Shown: piece by piece, positions 18,386-26,344 of the stretch
Position numbering within the stretch: the first letter of the stretch is position 1
Layout of the letters: each line of letters begins with the position of its first letter
Source of the DNA: Dyella ginsengisoli LA-4
GTDB lineage: Bacteria > Pseudomonadota > Gammaproteobacteria > Xanthomonadales > Rhodanobacteraceae
NCBI RefSeq assembly: GCF_000334915.1
Contig: NZ_AMSF01000095.1
Location: forward strand, 93,514-157,513
Direction of reading: 5' to 3'
DNA length: 64,000 nt
Translations under genes and position numbers: made by a program
The notes under the pieces: generated by a model
The model's database searches: none
The model's input: only the letters and a program-made list of their open reading frames with translations
What the model was told of the DNA's origin: nothing

Positions 18386-19037
18386 CGATGCTGCCATCAA
18401 GTCGAGAAAGATCCGCAACATCGCTGCGCTGTCCTTCGCCGGCATGCTGGTGGGCGCCGCCGCCGGATTCGGACTCGGTCGATTCCTCAAACACGGCGTG
18501 CCCGCCGGCGCACACTTGGGGTGGTCGGACATCGGCGCACTCGCGATCAGCCTGTGGATGCTGGTGTCGGGCATCTTCATCGCCACCGCCGGTTCGCACC
18601 GCCGCCTGGCCGGGCGGATGGTCGACCCGGGCGAACCGCGCCCGGCCACGCCGGAGCAGATGCGCTTCTACCGCGCACAGGCCTTCGTGCTGATCCTCGC
18701 CGGGCTGCTGCTGGCCCTGCCTGTGCTGGCCGGCTTGCTGCCGGCCGCATCGACCGACGTGCGCGTCGCTGCGATGGGCACGCTGGTAGTGCTGTTCGCA
18801 CTGCAGACATGGTGGAACATCGGCATCTGGCGCCGCGCGGACGAGTTCCTGCGTGCGCTCATCGCCGACACGGCGATCATCTGCTTCTGGGTGCTGCAGT
18901 CAGCACTGCTGTTCTGGGCCGCAGGCGAGAAACTCGGACTGCTGCCGAGCGCCAGCCTGTGGGATGCGCTGGTGGTGCTGATGGCGGTGTACCTCGTGGT
19001 CAGCGCGACCCAGTCGATCCGCAAAGGCTTCACCTGA
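18378..19037 (+). CDS. Integral membrane protein partnered with XRE regulator
   Basis: 219 residues with about six hydrophobic segments (about 17-36, 50-70, 95-117, 125-145, 160-180, 190-210). No catalytic motif is recognised. GGGAG lies 9 bases before the ATG, inside the end of the regulator gene. The pairing of a 70-residue XRE protein with a 4-6 TM protein of unknown function is common in actinobacteria and proteobacteria. It may sense membrane state, but this is inference. Confidence 0.75.
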   Translation: MTDDAAIKSRKIRNIAALSFAGMLVGAAAGFGLGRFLKHGVPAGAHLGWSDIGALAISLWMLVSGIFIATAGSHRRLAGRMVDPGEPRPATPEQMRFYRAQAFVLILAGLLLALPVLAGLLPAASTDVRVAAMGTLVVLFALQTWWNIGIWRRADEFLRALIADTAIICFWVLQSALLFWAAGEKLGLLPSASLWDALVVLMAVYLVVSATQSIRKGFT

Positions 19038-19077
19038 GGCCCGCTGGCAGATCGTCTTTCCCATCGGAGACAAGGCA

Positions 19078-19371
19078 ATGATCGAATTGAAGAACGGCTC
19101 GGGTCAGGTCCTGCTCCGGCTCGAGGGCGCGGAGATCCGCAACCTGATGGGCCAGACCGTCGGCCGCATCCGCGACAACGTGCTGAGCAACTTGCAGGGG
19201 CAGGAGCTGGCCGAAGTACGCGACGGCAAGGTGTATCGGGGCGGCACGGCGCTGTTGGAAGTACGCGGCAACGACATCCTAAATGCGGCCGGCCAACGCC
19301 TCGCATCGACAAGCGGCGGCGATGCCAATCAGCGCGGCCTGCTCGGCGCCGCCTTTCTCTGCTTCTGCTGA
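19078..19371 (+). CDS. Small repeat-containing protein, 4-fold beta-flower-like
   Basis: 97 residues. Four or five short repeats of the form hydrophobic-x-x-x-G-x-x-hydrophobic (for example L-K-N-G-S-G-Q-V-L, I-R-N-L-M-G-Q-T-V-G-R-I) make up the chain, resembling small 4-fold beta-flower domain proteins. The C-terminus ends Ala-Ala-Phe-Leu-Cys-Phe-Cys. GGAGACAAGGCA precedes the ATG. Function unknown. It follows the membrane-protein gene by 40 bp and may close that operon. Confidence 0.65.
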   Translation: MIELKNGSGQVLLRLEGAEIRNLMGQTVGRIRDNVLSNLQGQELAEVRDGKVYRGGTALLEVRGNDILNAAGQRLASTSGGDANQRGLLGAAFLCFC

Positions 19372-19471
19372 GAGGCCGGGCCGCGCGCAGGGACGATCCA
19401 GCGCGCTGGCCGAACACTCCGTTCCGGCCGGAGCGCTGGAACGGTAACGGTTTCTCGGCCAGACTCATTGC

Positions 19472-20101
19472 ATGTCTACGCGCCTGACCGTCCCGACGCT
19501 GCTCGCCGGCCTCGCCCTGGCTTTCGCCACCTCGGCGTATGCCGCCACCGACAGCTACCGCTTCGATACCGTGCACAGCCAGGTGCTGTTCAACATCACC
19601 CACGACGGCTACTCGCGCCCTTGGGGCCGATTCCACATCGCCCGCGGCTGGCTGCGCTTCGACCCGGACCACTGGGAGCGCTCGGCCACCGCGCTGGACA
19701 TTGATCTCAACAGCCTGGACATGGGCGACGCCGACTGGAACAAGGCCGTGCTCAAGCCGTCCCTGCTCGATGCCGCCGGCCACCGCTACGCGCACTTCGC
19801 CAGCACCTCGGTGGAGCGCACCGATGCCAGCCACGGCGTGATCCACGGCCAGCTCACCCTGCGCGGCATCACCAAGCCGGTGGACGTGCCGTTCCAGTTC
19901 AACCGGCTCGCCCGCACCATTTTCGGCCTGCATACCGTCGCCGGCTTCTCCGCCACCGCCGCGCTGGACCGCCGCGACTTCGGCATCACCGCTTTCAAGA
20001 ACTCCATCGGCGACCAGGTGCTGGTGCGGCTGGAGATCGAGGCGATCCGCGACGACGGCGCCCAGCCCGCTTCTTCCACTTCCGCCAGGAACACACCATG
20101 A
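19472..20101 (+). CDS. YceI-family periplasmic lipocalin-like protein (first copy)
   Basis: 209 residues: signal peptide (cleavage near A-Y-A-A-T at about 23-26), then the YceI beta-barrel that binds isoprenoids or other amphiphiles. Family landmarks are present: D-x-x-H-S-x-V, G-x-L-T-L-R-G-I-T-K-P-V and F-G-I-T-A-F-K-N-S-I-G-D. No Shine-Dalgarno precedes the ATG. The stop overlaps the cytochrome b561 start (ATGA), so the two are translationally coupled. The C-terminal tail (about 195-209) is a low-complexity extension. Confidence 0.9.
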   Translation: MSTRLTVPTLLAGLALAFATSAYAATDSYRFDTVHSQVLFNITHDGYSRPWGRFHIARGWLRFDPDHWERSATALDIDLNSLDMGDADWNKAVLKPSLLDAAGHRYAHFASTSVERTDASHGVIHGQLTLRGITKPVDVPFQFNRLARTIFGLHTVAGFSATAALDRRDFGITAFKNSIGDQVLVRLEIEAIRDDGAQPASSTSARNTP

Positions 20102-20652
20102 GTCTTCGCAGCACCGACCGCCAGTGGGGCAGCGTCGCCCGGTTCTTCCACTGGATCATGGCACTGGCGATCCTGGTCAACGGCGTGTGGGGCCTGCTGA
20201 TGACCGACATGACGCCGTCGATGAGCAAGATCAGCGTGTACGCCTGGCACAAGTCGATCGGCCTCACCGTGCTGGCGCTGTTCGCCCTGCGGCTGGCATG
20301 GCGTGCGTTCGATCGTCGCCCGAAGGACGAGCCCGGCCCGCGCTGGCAGCAACTCGCCGCCCACGCGGTGCACGGCGTGCTGTACCTGATGATCGCGGCG
20401 CTGCCGCTCACCGGCTGGTGGTTCAATTCGCTGCGCGGCTTTCCGCTGCAGTACTTCAAGTGGTTCAACCTGCCGGCGATCGCCGCCAAGAACGAAGACC
20501 TCGCCAAGGTCGCGCACGAGGCCCACGAGCTCCTGTTCTGGGCGCTGCTGCTGGTGCTGGTGGCGCATGTCGGTGCGGCCATCAAGCACCACGTGTTCGA
20601 CAACGACAACGTGCTGCGCCGGATGCTGCCGTTCGGCCGTCCGCGCAATTGA
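20098..20652 (+). CDS. Cytochrome b561
   Basis: 184 residues, four-helix di-heme cytochrome of the bacterial YodB/CybB family. It probably moves electrons between the quinone pool and periplasmic partners. Hydrophobic helices lie near 18-35, 50-70, 92-112 and 145-165. The haem-ligand histidines are in A-R-F-F-H-W (helix 1), W-H-K-S-I-G (helix 2) and A-H-E-A-H-E-L-L-F-W (helix 4). It is sandwiched between two yceI genes, a common pairing that suggests the YceI proteins and the cytochrome share a redox ligand such as a quinone. Confidence 0.92.
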   Translation: MSLRSTDRQWGSVARFFHWIMALAILVNGVWGLLMTDMTPSMSKISVYAWHKSIGLTVLALFALRLAWRAFDRRPKDEPGPRWQQLAAHAVHGVLYLMIAALPLTGWWFNSLRGFPLQYFKWFNLPAIAAKNEDLAKVAHEAHELLFWALLLVLVAHVGAAIKHHVFDNDNVLRRMLPFGRPRN

Positions 20653-20674
20653 ATCCCCGCAAGGAGCCTCCCCG

Positions 20675-21223
20675 ATGAAACGTCTCGCCCTGATCGTCCT
20701 CGCGCTGGCCCTGCCGGCACTGGCCAGCGCCACCGACTACACCGTGCAGCCCGCCGGCAGCACGCTGGCCTTCCACGGCACCTTCCAGGGCGCCGGCTTC
20801 GACGGCCACTTCGAGAAGTTCGATGCGGCCATCGCCTACGACCCGGCCCATCTCGACGCCTCGAAGTTCGACGTCACCGTCGACCTCGCCAGCGCCAAGA
20901 CCGGCGACAGCGACCGCGACACCGCCCTGCCCGGCAGCGACTTCTTCGATGTCGCCAAGTTTCCCAAGGCGCACTTCGTCACCACCGCGTTCCATCAGAA
21001 CGGCGGCACGGTCACCGCCGACGGCAACCTCACCCTGCACGGCGTGACCAAGCCGGTGAGCCTCACCGTCGACTTCAAACCGACCACCGCCGGCGCCACG
21101 CTGGACGTGAAGGGCACGGTCAAGCGGCTGGACTTCGGCGTGGGCGGCGGCGACTACGCCGACACCTCGGTGATCGCCAACGACGTGACGGTCAGCGCGC
21201 ACCTCAACCTCGTCGCCAAATAG
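20675..21223 (+). CDS. YceI-family periplasmic protein (second copy)
   Basis: 182 residues with a clean signal peptide (cut near A-L-A-S-A-T). The barrel is the standard short YceI form: D-Y-T-V-Q-P-A-G-S-T-L-A-F, G-S-D-F-F-D-V-A-K-F-P, L-T-L-H-G-V-T-K-P-V-S-L. AAGGAG lies 8 bases before the ATG at 20675, which settles the start over in-frame upstream codons that lie inside the cytochrome gene. It is 22 bp downstream of the cytochrome b561 gene and 7 bp upstream of the GTPase. Confidence 0.92.
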   Translation: MKRLALIVLALALPALASATDYTVQPAGSTLAFHGTFQGAGFDGHFEKFDAAIAYDPAHLDASKFDVTVDLASAKTGDSDRDTALPGSDFFDVAKFPKAHFVTTAFHQNGGTVTADGNLTLHGVTKPVSLTVDFKPTTAGATLDVKGTVKRLDFGVGGGDYADTSVIANDVTVSAHLNLVAK

Positions 21224-21230
21224 GTCCACC

Positions 21231-22586
21231 GTGCGAGGCGGCGGCTGGTGGCAACGCCTGCGCAACCGGTTCACACCGGTCCGGGCCGTTGCGCCAGCGC
21301 CGCGTGCGAGCGGTGACGCGCCCGATCGCGTCGCCGACAGCCTGCGCCACCTGCTGGACGATCCGCAGATCCCGCCCAGCGTGCGCGAGGCGATGGCCGC
21401 CGACTTCGCCCGCGTCGAGGCGATGCTGAAGCGGCTGGAGCACGGCGAGCTTCACGTCGCCGTGTTCGGCCGCGTCTCCGCCGGCAAGTCGGCGCTAGGC
21501 AACGCCCTGCTCGGCCGCGAGGCGTTCGCGGTCGGCGTGCTCCACGGCACCACCACCGAGGCGGCGCAGGCGCCGCTGGACGAGGCGGCCGCCAATGGCC
21601 TGGTGCTGGTCGACACCCCCGGTATCAACGAACTGGACGGCGAAGCGCGCGAACGGCTCGCCTTCGAGGTCGCCGAGATCAGCGACCTGGTGGTGTTCGT
21701 GTGCGACGGCGACCTCACCCGCGACGAACTCGACGCCCTGCGCACCCTCGCCGCCACCCAGCGCCCGCTGCTGCTGGCGCTGAACAAGGCCGACCGCTAC
21801 GGCGAGAGCGAGCGCGCCGACCTGCTGCAGCACCTGCGCGGCAAGGTCGCCGGCCTCGTCGCGCCGGACGACGTACTCGCCGTCGCCGCCCGCCCCGCGC
21901 CCCGGCGCGTGGTCGACGAAAACGGCGAACGGCTGGAACAGGTGCCGCCGCAGGTCGCCGCCCTGCGCGAACGCCTGCGCGCCATCGCCGAGCGCGAAGG
22001 CCGCACGCTTACCGCGCTCAACGCCGGCCTGCACGCCAGCCGCCTCACCGACCAGGTCAGCGCGCGCATCGCCGAAACGCGCCGCAGCGTCGCCGCCCAG
22101 CTCATCCGCAACTACGCGCTCGCCAAGGGCCTCGCCGTCGCGCTCAACCCGGTGCCGGTGGCCGACCTGCTCGCCGCCGCAGGACTCGATGCCGCGATGG
22201 TGGTGCAGCTCTCCCGCGTCTACGGCCTGCCGCTGACCCGCGCCGAATCCGGCCGCCTGGTCGCCACCATCTCCGCGCAACTGATCGCCCTGATAGGCGC
22301 GATCTGGGGCATGCAACTCGTCGCCTCCGCGCTGAAAGGCGTCAGCGCCGGCCTCTCCGTCCTGTTCACCGCCGCCGCGCAAGGCGCCATGGGCTACTAC
22401 GCCACCGTCCTGATCGGCCGCGCCGCCGAACGCTACCTCGTCGCCGGCAAATCCTGGGGCGCGCTCGGCGCCAAGCGCGCCGTCGCGGACGTGGTGGAGA
22501 GCCTGGACCGGGATTCGATCCTGCGGGAGGCGCGGGAGGAGATTCTCAGGCGATTGCGGGCGCGGCAAGACCGTCCCAGCGCTTGA
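21231..22586 (+). CDS. GTPase with C-terminal DUF697 domain (second)
   Basis: 451 residues from a GTG start 7 bp after the yceI stop. The G domain begins after an N-terminal helical segment: G1 G-R-V-S-A-G-K-S-A at 80-88, G3 D-T-P-G near 125, G4 N-K-A-D near 186. The C-terminal 170 residues are DUF697-like, with hydrophobic segments around the G-A-I-W-G-M-Q-L-V-A-S-A-L region. It lacks the two N-terminal membrane helices of the GTPase at 15556. Its place in the yceI-cytochrome operon hints at an envelope role (inference). Confidence 0.8.
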   Translation: MRGGGWWQRLRNRFTPVRAVAPAPRASGDAPDRVADSLRHLLDDPQIPPSVREAMAADFARVEAMLKRLEHGELHVAVFGRVSAGKSALGNALLGREAFAVGVLHGTTTEAAQAPLDEAAANGLVLVDTPGINELDGEARERLAFEVAEISDLVVFVCDGDLTRDELDALRTLAATQRPLLLALNKADRYGESERADLLQHLRGKVAGLVAPDDVLAVAARPAPRRVVDENGERLEQVPPQVAALRERLRAIAEREGRTLTALNAGLHASRLTDQVSARIAETRRSVAAQLIRNYALAKGLAVALNPVPVADLLAAAGLDAAMVVQLSRVYGLPLTRAESGRLVATISAQLIALIGAIWGMQLVASALKGVSAGLSVLFTAAAQGAMGYYATVLIGRAAERYLVAGKSWGALGAKRAVADVVESLDRDSILREAREEILRRLRARQDRPSA

Positions 22587-22652
22587 CGCGGCAGGTCGTC
22601 TCCGAGCAAATAGCCGGGGCCAAGAAGGCTCGCCGAGGGTGGCACCATCAGC

Positions 22653-23093
22653 ATGCAGACGGATCCGCCAGCACGAACCTCGGTATTTCAGGCCGCGCTT
22701 TACGCCCCCCTTGTTACACCTCTGGTGGCTATTCCGCTGACCGCAGTGGTCATGAACATCTACGCAAACGGCGTGGACCAGCTGGTCAAACTGCCCTTCG
22801 TGGCCATCGGCGCACTCGTCTATGGCTATCTGGGGATGTTGCTGATCTGCCTCCCCATCATGGGAGTACTCAGTCGTTTCCGCGCACTCGACGCCATCCG
22901 TCTCTGCACAGGCACCTCAACCCTGGGCGCACTGGCGTGGTTCTGGCTCAACAGTGCGACCGGTGCGCCCGAGGCACTGGGGCCATTCTCGGAACTGTTG
23001 ATTGGGGCGATTTGCAGTCTTGTGGTGTCCACCGCTTTTTGTATCCTGCGGGAGATACCTCTCCGTCTGAGCAGGAGAACCTTGCACACTTAG
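22653..23093 (+). CDS. Hypothetical four-helix membrane protein
   Basis: 146 residues with hydrophobic segments near 15-38, 48-75, 85-102 and 113-133. No family recognised. Codon choice looks less GC-rich than the preceding operon. It begins a run of small orphan genes on the + strand. Confidence 0.55.
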   Translation: MQTDPPARTSVFQAALYAPLVTPLVAIPLTAVVMNIYANGVDQLVKLPFVAIGALVYGYLGMLLICLPIMGVLSRFRALDAIRLCTGTSTLGALAWFWLNSATGAPEALGPFSELLIGAICSLVVSTAFCILREIPLRLSRRTLHT

Positions 23094-23201
23094 CTGCAAG
23101 TCACCGCACAGAATGCAGCCAGAATCGAGTGACAGCGCGAAATCGCTGAATCCAAGCCAGCCTGCTGGCGTTCCAAGATCAGATACCCGAGTGGGACTTC
23201 A

Positions 23202-23588
23202 ATGAGCTTTGATCTGATGGTGTTCGACGCTGCTGCGGCGCCCAGAAGTCGCGCCGCCTTTATGGATTGGTACGAGCAGCAGACAGAATGGTCCGAGGGT
23301 CACAGCTATGCCGACCCTGCTGTCACGTCTCCCGCCCTTCAACGTTGGTTTGCCGAGATGGCCGCGTTCTTTCCGCCCATGAATGGGCCGCTGTCCGACC
23401 CTGCGGCTTGCGGATCCGAGGTAACCGACCATTGCATCGGGCGGCACGTCATTTATTCCGCATTCGCCTGGTCCGTGGCGGACAAGGCTCACTCGAAGAT
23501 GCGGGAGCTGGCGATCAAGCATGGCGTCGGCTTTTTCCACGCCAGCGACGACCCTGGCGAAATCCTTTTTCCGGACTCAAGTCTGTAG
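23202..23588 (+). CDS. Hypothetical cytosolic protein
   Basis: 128 residues starting M-S-F-D-L-M-V-F-D, with no signal peptide or membrane segment. Proteins with this start and a following A-x-x-x-W-Y-E-Q-Q-T-E-W segment are found as small orphan proteins in proteobacteria. No function is known to me. The next gene begins about 60 bp downstream. Confidence 0.6.
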   Translation: MSFDLMVFDAAAAPRSRAAFMDWYEQQTEWSEGHSYADPAVTSPALQRWFAEMAAFFPPMNGPLSDPAACGSEVTDHCIGRHVIYSAFAWSVADKAHSKMRELAIKHGVGFFHASDDPGEILFPDSSL

Positions 23589-23649
23589 CCCGAGCGCCAA
23601 AGGCGCTAGTTGTATTGGCGGTGACGGCATTGTTGCCTCGCCGCAGTCG

Positions 23650-24048
23650 ATGCCGCTAGATAGTTCAACCTCAGCGAGTTCCAATCCCATGGAAGACGAG
23701 TCAGCTGATCTCACGGCCCGGAACGAAGTGGTGTCGAGCATTATCGATGCATTGGTGCAAGGCGACTTCGAGGGTGTGATCGCAGCGGCACCGTCATCGC
23801 GCATCGGCGCTCGGGACATGAAGCTAGCGGTGGCGAATTACGGTCGTACGCTCGTGCGGCCGCCGCTGGGCTGGCTTGAAGAGATTGACTACGTTCGCAT
23901 TCAAGCAGCGGAACCGGTCGCCTGGTCGGTGGTTGCGCCCCTGTTCACCGCGCAGGAGGGGGAGTCGGATCTGTCGCTCGAACTAACGCTTGTCGCATCT
24001 TCGGAAGGGCGCTACGAGGCGCGTATCGATGACATCCACGTTCTCTAG
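23650..24048 (+). CDS. DUF7668-like hypothetical protein
   Basis: 132 residues if the ATG at 23650 is used. The ATG at 23689 (119 residues) is equally possible, as neither has a good ribosome-binding site. The conserved part starts after the second Met, with I-I-D-A-L-V-Q-G-D-F, then Y-G-R-T-L-V-R-P-P, and ends V-E/I-D-D-I-H-V-L, a pattern I associate with DUF7668. Acidic and soluble. Function unknown. Confidence 0.55.
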   Translation: MPLDSSTSASSNPMEDESADLTARNEVVSSIIDALVQGDFEGVIAAAPSSRIGARDMKLAVANYGRTLVRPPLGWLEEIDYVRIQAAEPVAWSVVAPLFTAQEGESDLSLELTLVASSEGRYEARIDDIHVL

Positions 24049-24143
24049 CATGCTGCGCACGGCGCACTTCCACTCACGCAAACGGGTTCAGGCCCACTTA
24101 TCTGACCCGCAAGGTGAATCTGGCGCCGCTTCCGGAGAAGCCG

Positions 24144-24593
24144 ATGCATGTACGGATAGCAGTTCCTGACGACGCAGCGGCTATCGCTTCGTGCCTGGCA
24201 GAACTGGGATACGACACAGCTGAGGAGCTGGTGGTCGAACGTTTGCGGGATTTCTCCACCGCTGCCAACGACAAGGTATTCGTCGCCGAAGATGCCCACG
24301 GCCGAGTTATGGGCGTGGCCAGCGCGCACCGCCTGCCGCTCTTCCACGTCAGCGGTTACCTCGTCCGCATCACCGCGCTTGCCGTCAGCAAGGCCGCGCA
24401 GGGAGCCGGCCTCGGCCGCATGCTGGTGACGGCAGTCGAATCATGGGCATGGAGTGCCGGGGCAAGACGTATCGAGGTGACCAGTAGTGACCATCGGCCG
24501 GCGGCGCATGCGTTCTACCAGGCGGTCGGGTACGTCATCGACGAGCGTCGCTTCGTCAAGAGCTCGCCCGTCCAACAGGACGAAGGCCGCTGA
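24144..24593 (+). CDS. GNAT-family N-acetyltransferase
   Basis: 149 residues. Acetyl-CoA-dependent acyltransferase fold: beta-strand R-I-T-A-L-A-V, then the pyrophosphate-binding A-A-Q-G-A-G-L-G-R-M-L motif A near 83-95, and the C-terminal A-H-A-F-Y-Q-A-V-G-Y. GGAG lies 6-7 bases before the ATG at 24144, so the GTG at 24114 was not used. The substrate cannot be told from sequence. Confidence 0.85.
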   Translation: MHVRIAVPDDAAAIASCLAELGYDTAEELVVERLRDFSTAANDKVFVAEDAHGRVMGVASAHRLPLFHVSGYLVRITALAVSKAAQGAGLGRMLVTAVESWAWSAGARRIEVTSSDHRPAAHAFYQAVGYVIDERRFVKSSPVQQDEGR

Positions 24594-24809
24594 TTCGACC
24601 TCGGACGGTCGCTCGCGATCGGACGGAGGGCCCCAGGGCGCAGTCCGACCTGACGGTCGCCCCGATCGGATCCACTCCGGACGAGTATCGGCACGCCATC
24701 GCGCAAGCAGACCACTCGGCAAACGGCGTTATGCCATGCGGCTAGACTGAACAGCACGCCACCGGAACCCGTGGCGTGAGTGCACACGCATTGGCAGAAG
24801 GGATGAGGC

Positions 24810-25001
24810 ATGCAGTATCAGATCTTGCGGGTCAACGCGACGAAATTCCTCGGGACCGATGTGGAGCAGGCCGCCAGGGACCTGGCCGAACAGGTCAACC
24901 GCGCCATGCGCGAGGGATGGCGGCCGCAGGGTGGCGTGGCCGTGGAGGGATTCAAGGGCGGCTCGCACCACTACCTGTTCCAGGCGATGGTCAAGGACTG
25001 A
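24810..25001 (+). CDS. DUF1737 small protein
   Basis: 63 residues. The pattern Y-Q-I-L-R ... L-A-E-Q-V-N-R-A-M-R-E-G-W-R-P-Q-G-G-V-A is that of DUF1737 (PF08410). Soluble, function unknown. It stands alone between about 215 bp and 175 bp of sequence in which I see nothing else. Confidence 0.75.
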   Translation: MQYQILRVNATKFLGTDVEQAARDLAEQVNRAMREGWRPQGGVAVEGFKGGSHHYLFQAMVKD

Positions 25002-25175
25002 TCCGGCAGCAGCCCGTCCTGTCGCGCGACTCGAATGCTGCGCAGCGACCCCAAATGGGTCCAGAGTCGACTTCGCACTTTTCCCGGTCATGAGCACGTG
25101 CGCTCTGGGCCGCTTTTTCCTGCCTCCGATGCTCGGCGTTATCGTCGAAGCATCACCTTCAAGGATGGGATCTCC

Positions 25176-25613
25176 ATGCTCACGGTCACACGCACCCAGA
25201 TCCGCACGACCTGCGTAGCGCTCGGCATGCTTTGCGCAGCGACCATGCTGTCGATATGGGCTGAACGACACGGCTACCTCGGCTCCGTCGCACACCGTGC
25301 CAGCACCTGGAACTATCAGGGTTTGCTCGTTCCAGTGTGGCTGCTGGAGATCGTCGCGCTGGCTCAGCTTGCCCTGCTGACGCTTGGCATCGTGGGCACA
25401 TTCATGCTCAGGACCTGGGGGCGGCACCTCCTGGCTGTCGCATTGTTGCTGGCATTACTTGCTGCCCCACTACGCGGCGAGGCCGTGTTCGGGCCATTGA
25501 GTCTGTTCGTCGGTGGCCTGACTGGCTTTGTCCACATGTGGTTGTTGACGGTGATCTACTGGTCACCGGCAAGCATGCTGTTCGTTGGCAAGGCTCCTGC
25601 GGTCGCCGGCTAG
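25176..25613 (+). CDS. Hypothetical membrane protein
   Basis: 145 residues with four hydrophobic segments (about 10-30, 47-70, 77-97 and 105-130). The ATG at 25176 was chosen because the upstream 47 codons encode a basic stretch without similarity and overlap a palindromic non-coding region. No family recognised. Confidence 0.6.
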   Translation: MLTVTRTQIRTTCVALGMLCAATMLSIWAERHGYLGSVAHRASTWNYQGLLVPVWLLEIVALAQLALLTLGIVGTFMLRTWGRHLLAVALLLALLAAPLRGEAVFGPLSLFVGGLTGFVHMWLLTVIYWSPASMLFVGKAPAVAG

Positions 25614-25651
25614 ATCCCTCGACTTCGATGAATGCTTCGCCAAGGCAGGCG

Positions 25652-26197
25652 TCAGGGTGCGCTCCTGGGCGCCGCTTCCGGGCCAGGGGCAGGCGCGGCG
25701 GTTGATGCCTCCGATGCGGGCGGCACGCCGCCGGAGCGTTTCATCCACCCCATCCGCCACTGCCCGTGGTCCAGCGTCCACAGCTGGACGAACCGCCCAC
25801 CCGGCACGGTGCAGGGGCGGCCGTCGATGGCGCAGAAGCGCTGCACCCCGCTGACCAGCGCGCTGTCGTCGCCCACCGCACGCACCGACAGACTGCCGGG
25901 CACCACCTCCCGACGCAGGCGTCCGCAGATGCGGTTGCGCGCCTCGGTGAGCGGGTCGACGCGGCGGCCGTCGGGCGTCGCAATGCGGGTACCGGCGAAC
26001 ACGCTGGCGCGCAGCGCGTGCAGGTTGCAGGTGTTGTAGGCGCGAGTCAGTGCGGCTTCGCGCACGGCGAGGGTCTGGCGTAGCCAGGCCTCGTCGGTCC
26101 GATGGCCCGGCGAGGCGGGTGAGGCGAAGGCGGCGGAGGCGACCAGGCTGGTGGCCGTGGCGGCGATGGCACGATGCAGAACGGTGCGGTTTTCCAT
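25652..26197 (-). CDS. Exported DUF4440/NTF2-like protein
   Basis: 181 residues with a signal peptide (cut near A-F-A-S at about 24-26). The mature part (L-R-Q-T-L-A-V-R-E-A-A-L-T ... V-R-A-V-G-D-D-S-A-L-V ... W-T-L-D-H-G-Q-W-R-M) looks like a SnoaL/DUF4440 alpha-beta cone. Two Cys in the middle (F-C-A-I-D-G-R-P-C) could form a disulfide. The C-terminal 25 residues are Ala/Pro-rich and unstructured. AGGAG precedes the ATG. Confidence 0.65.
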   Translation of the reverse strand: MENRTVLHRAIAATATSLVASAAFASPASPGHRTDEAWLRQTLAVREAALTRAYNTCNLHALRASVFAGTRIATPDGRRVDPLTEARNRICGRLRREVVPGSLSVRAVGDDSALVSGVQRFCAIDGRPCTVPGGRFVQLWTLDHGQWRMGWMKRSGGVPPASEASTAAPAPGPEAAPRSAP

Positions 26198-26344
26198 GGC
26201 ATGGCTCCTGCTGTGGGGGAGTGGCCGGGCAAAGCGATGCCCTGGCGGTCGTCGGGGGACGGCCGCGGAGGTGCATGAACGGGTGGAGGTCGGTCGAGGC
26301 CGGGCGTGGGGAGCGCCCGGCTTGCAACCGTTGAGCGCGGTGGA

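Noticed and set aside
24700..25170. Possible integron cassette array (GGCGTTAT strings, small orphan genes)
   Set aside because: The strings do not match the GTTRRRY core of attC sites, no folded attC was found, and there is no integrase.
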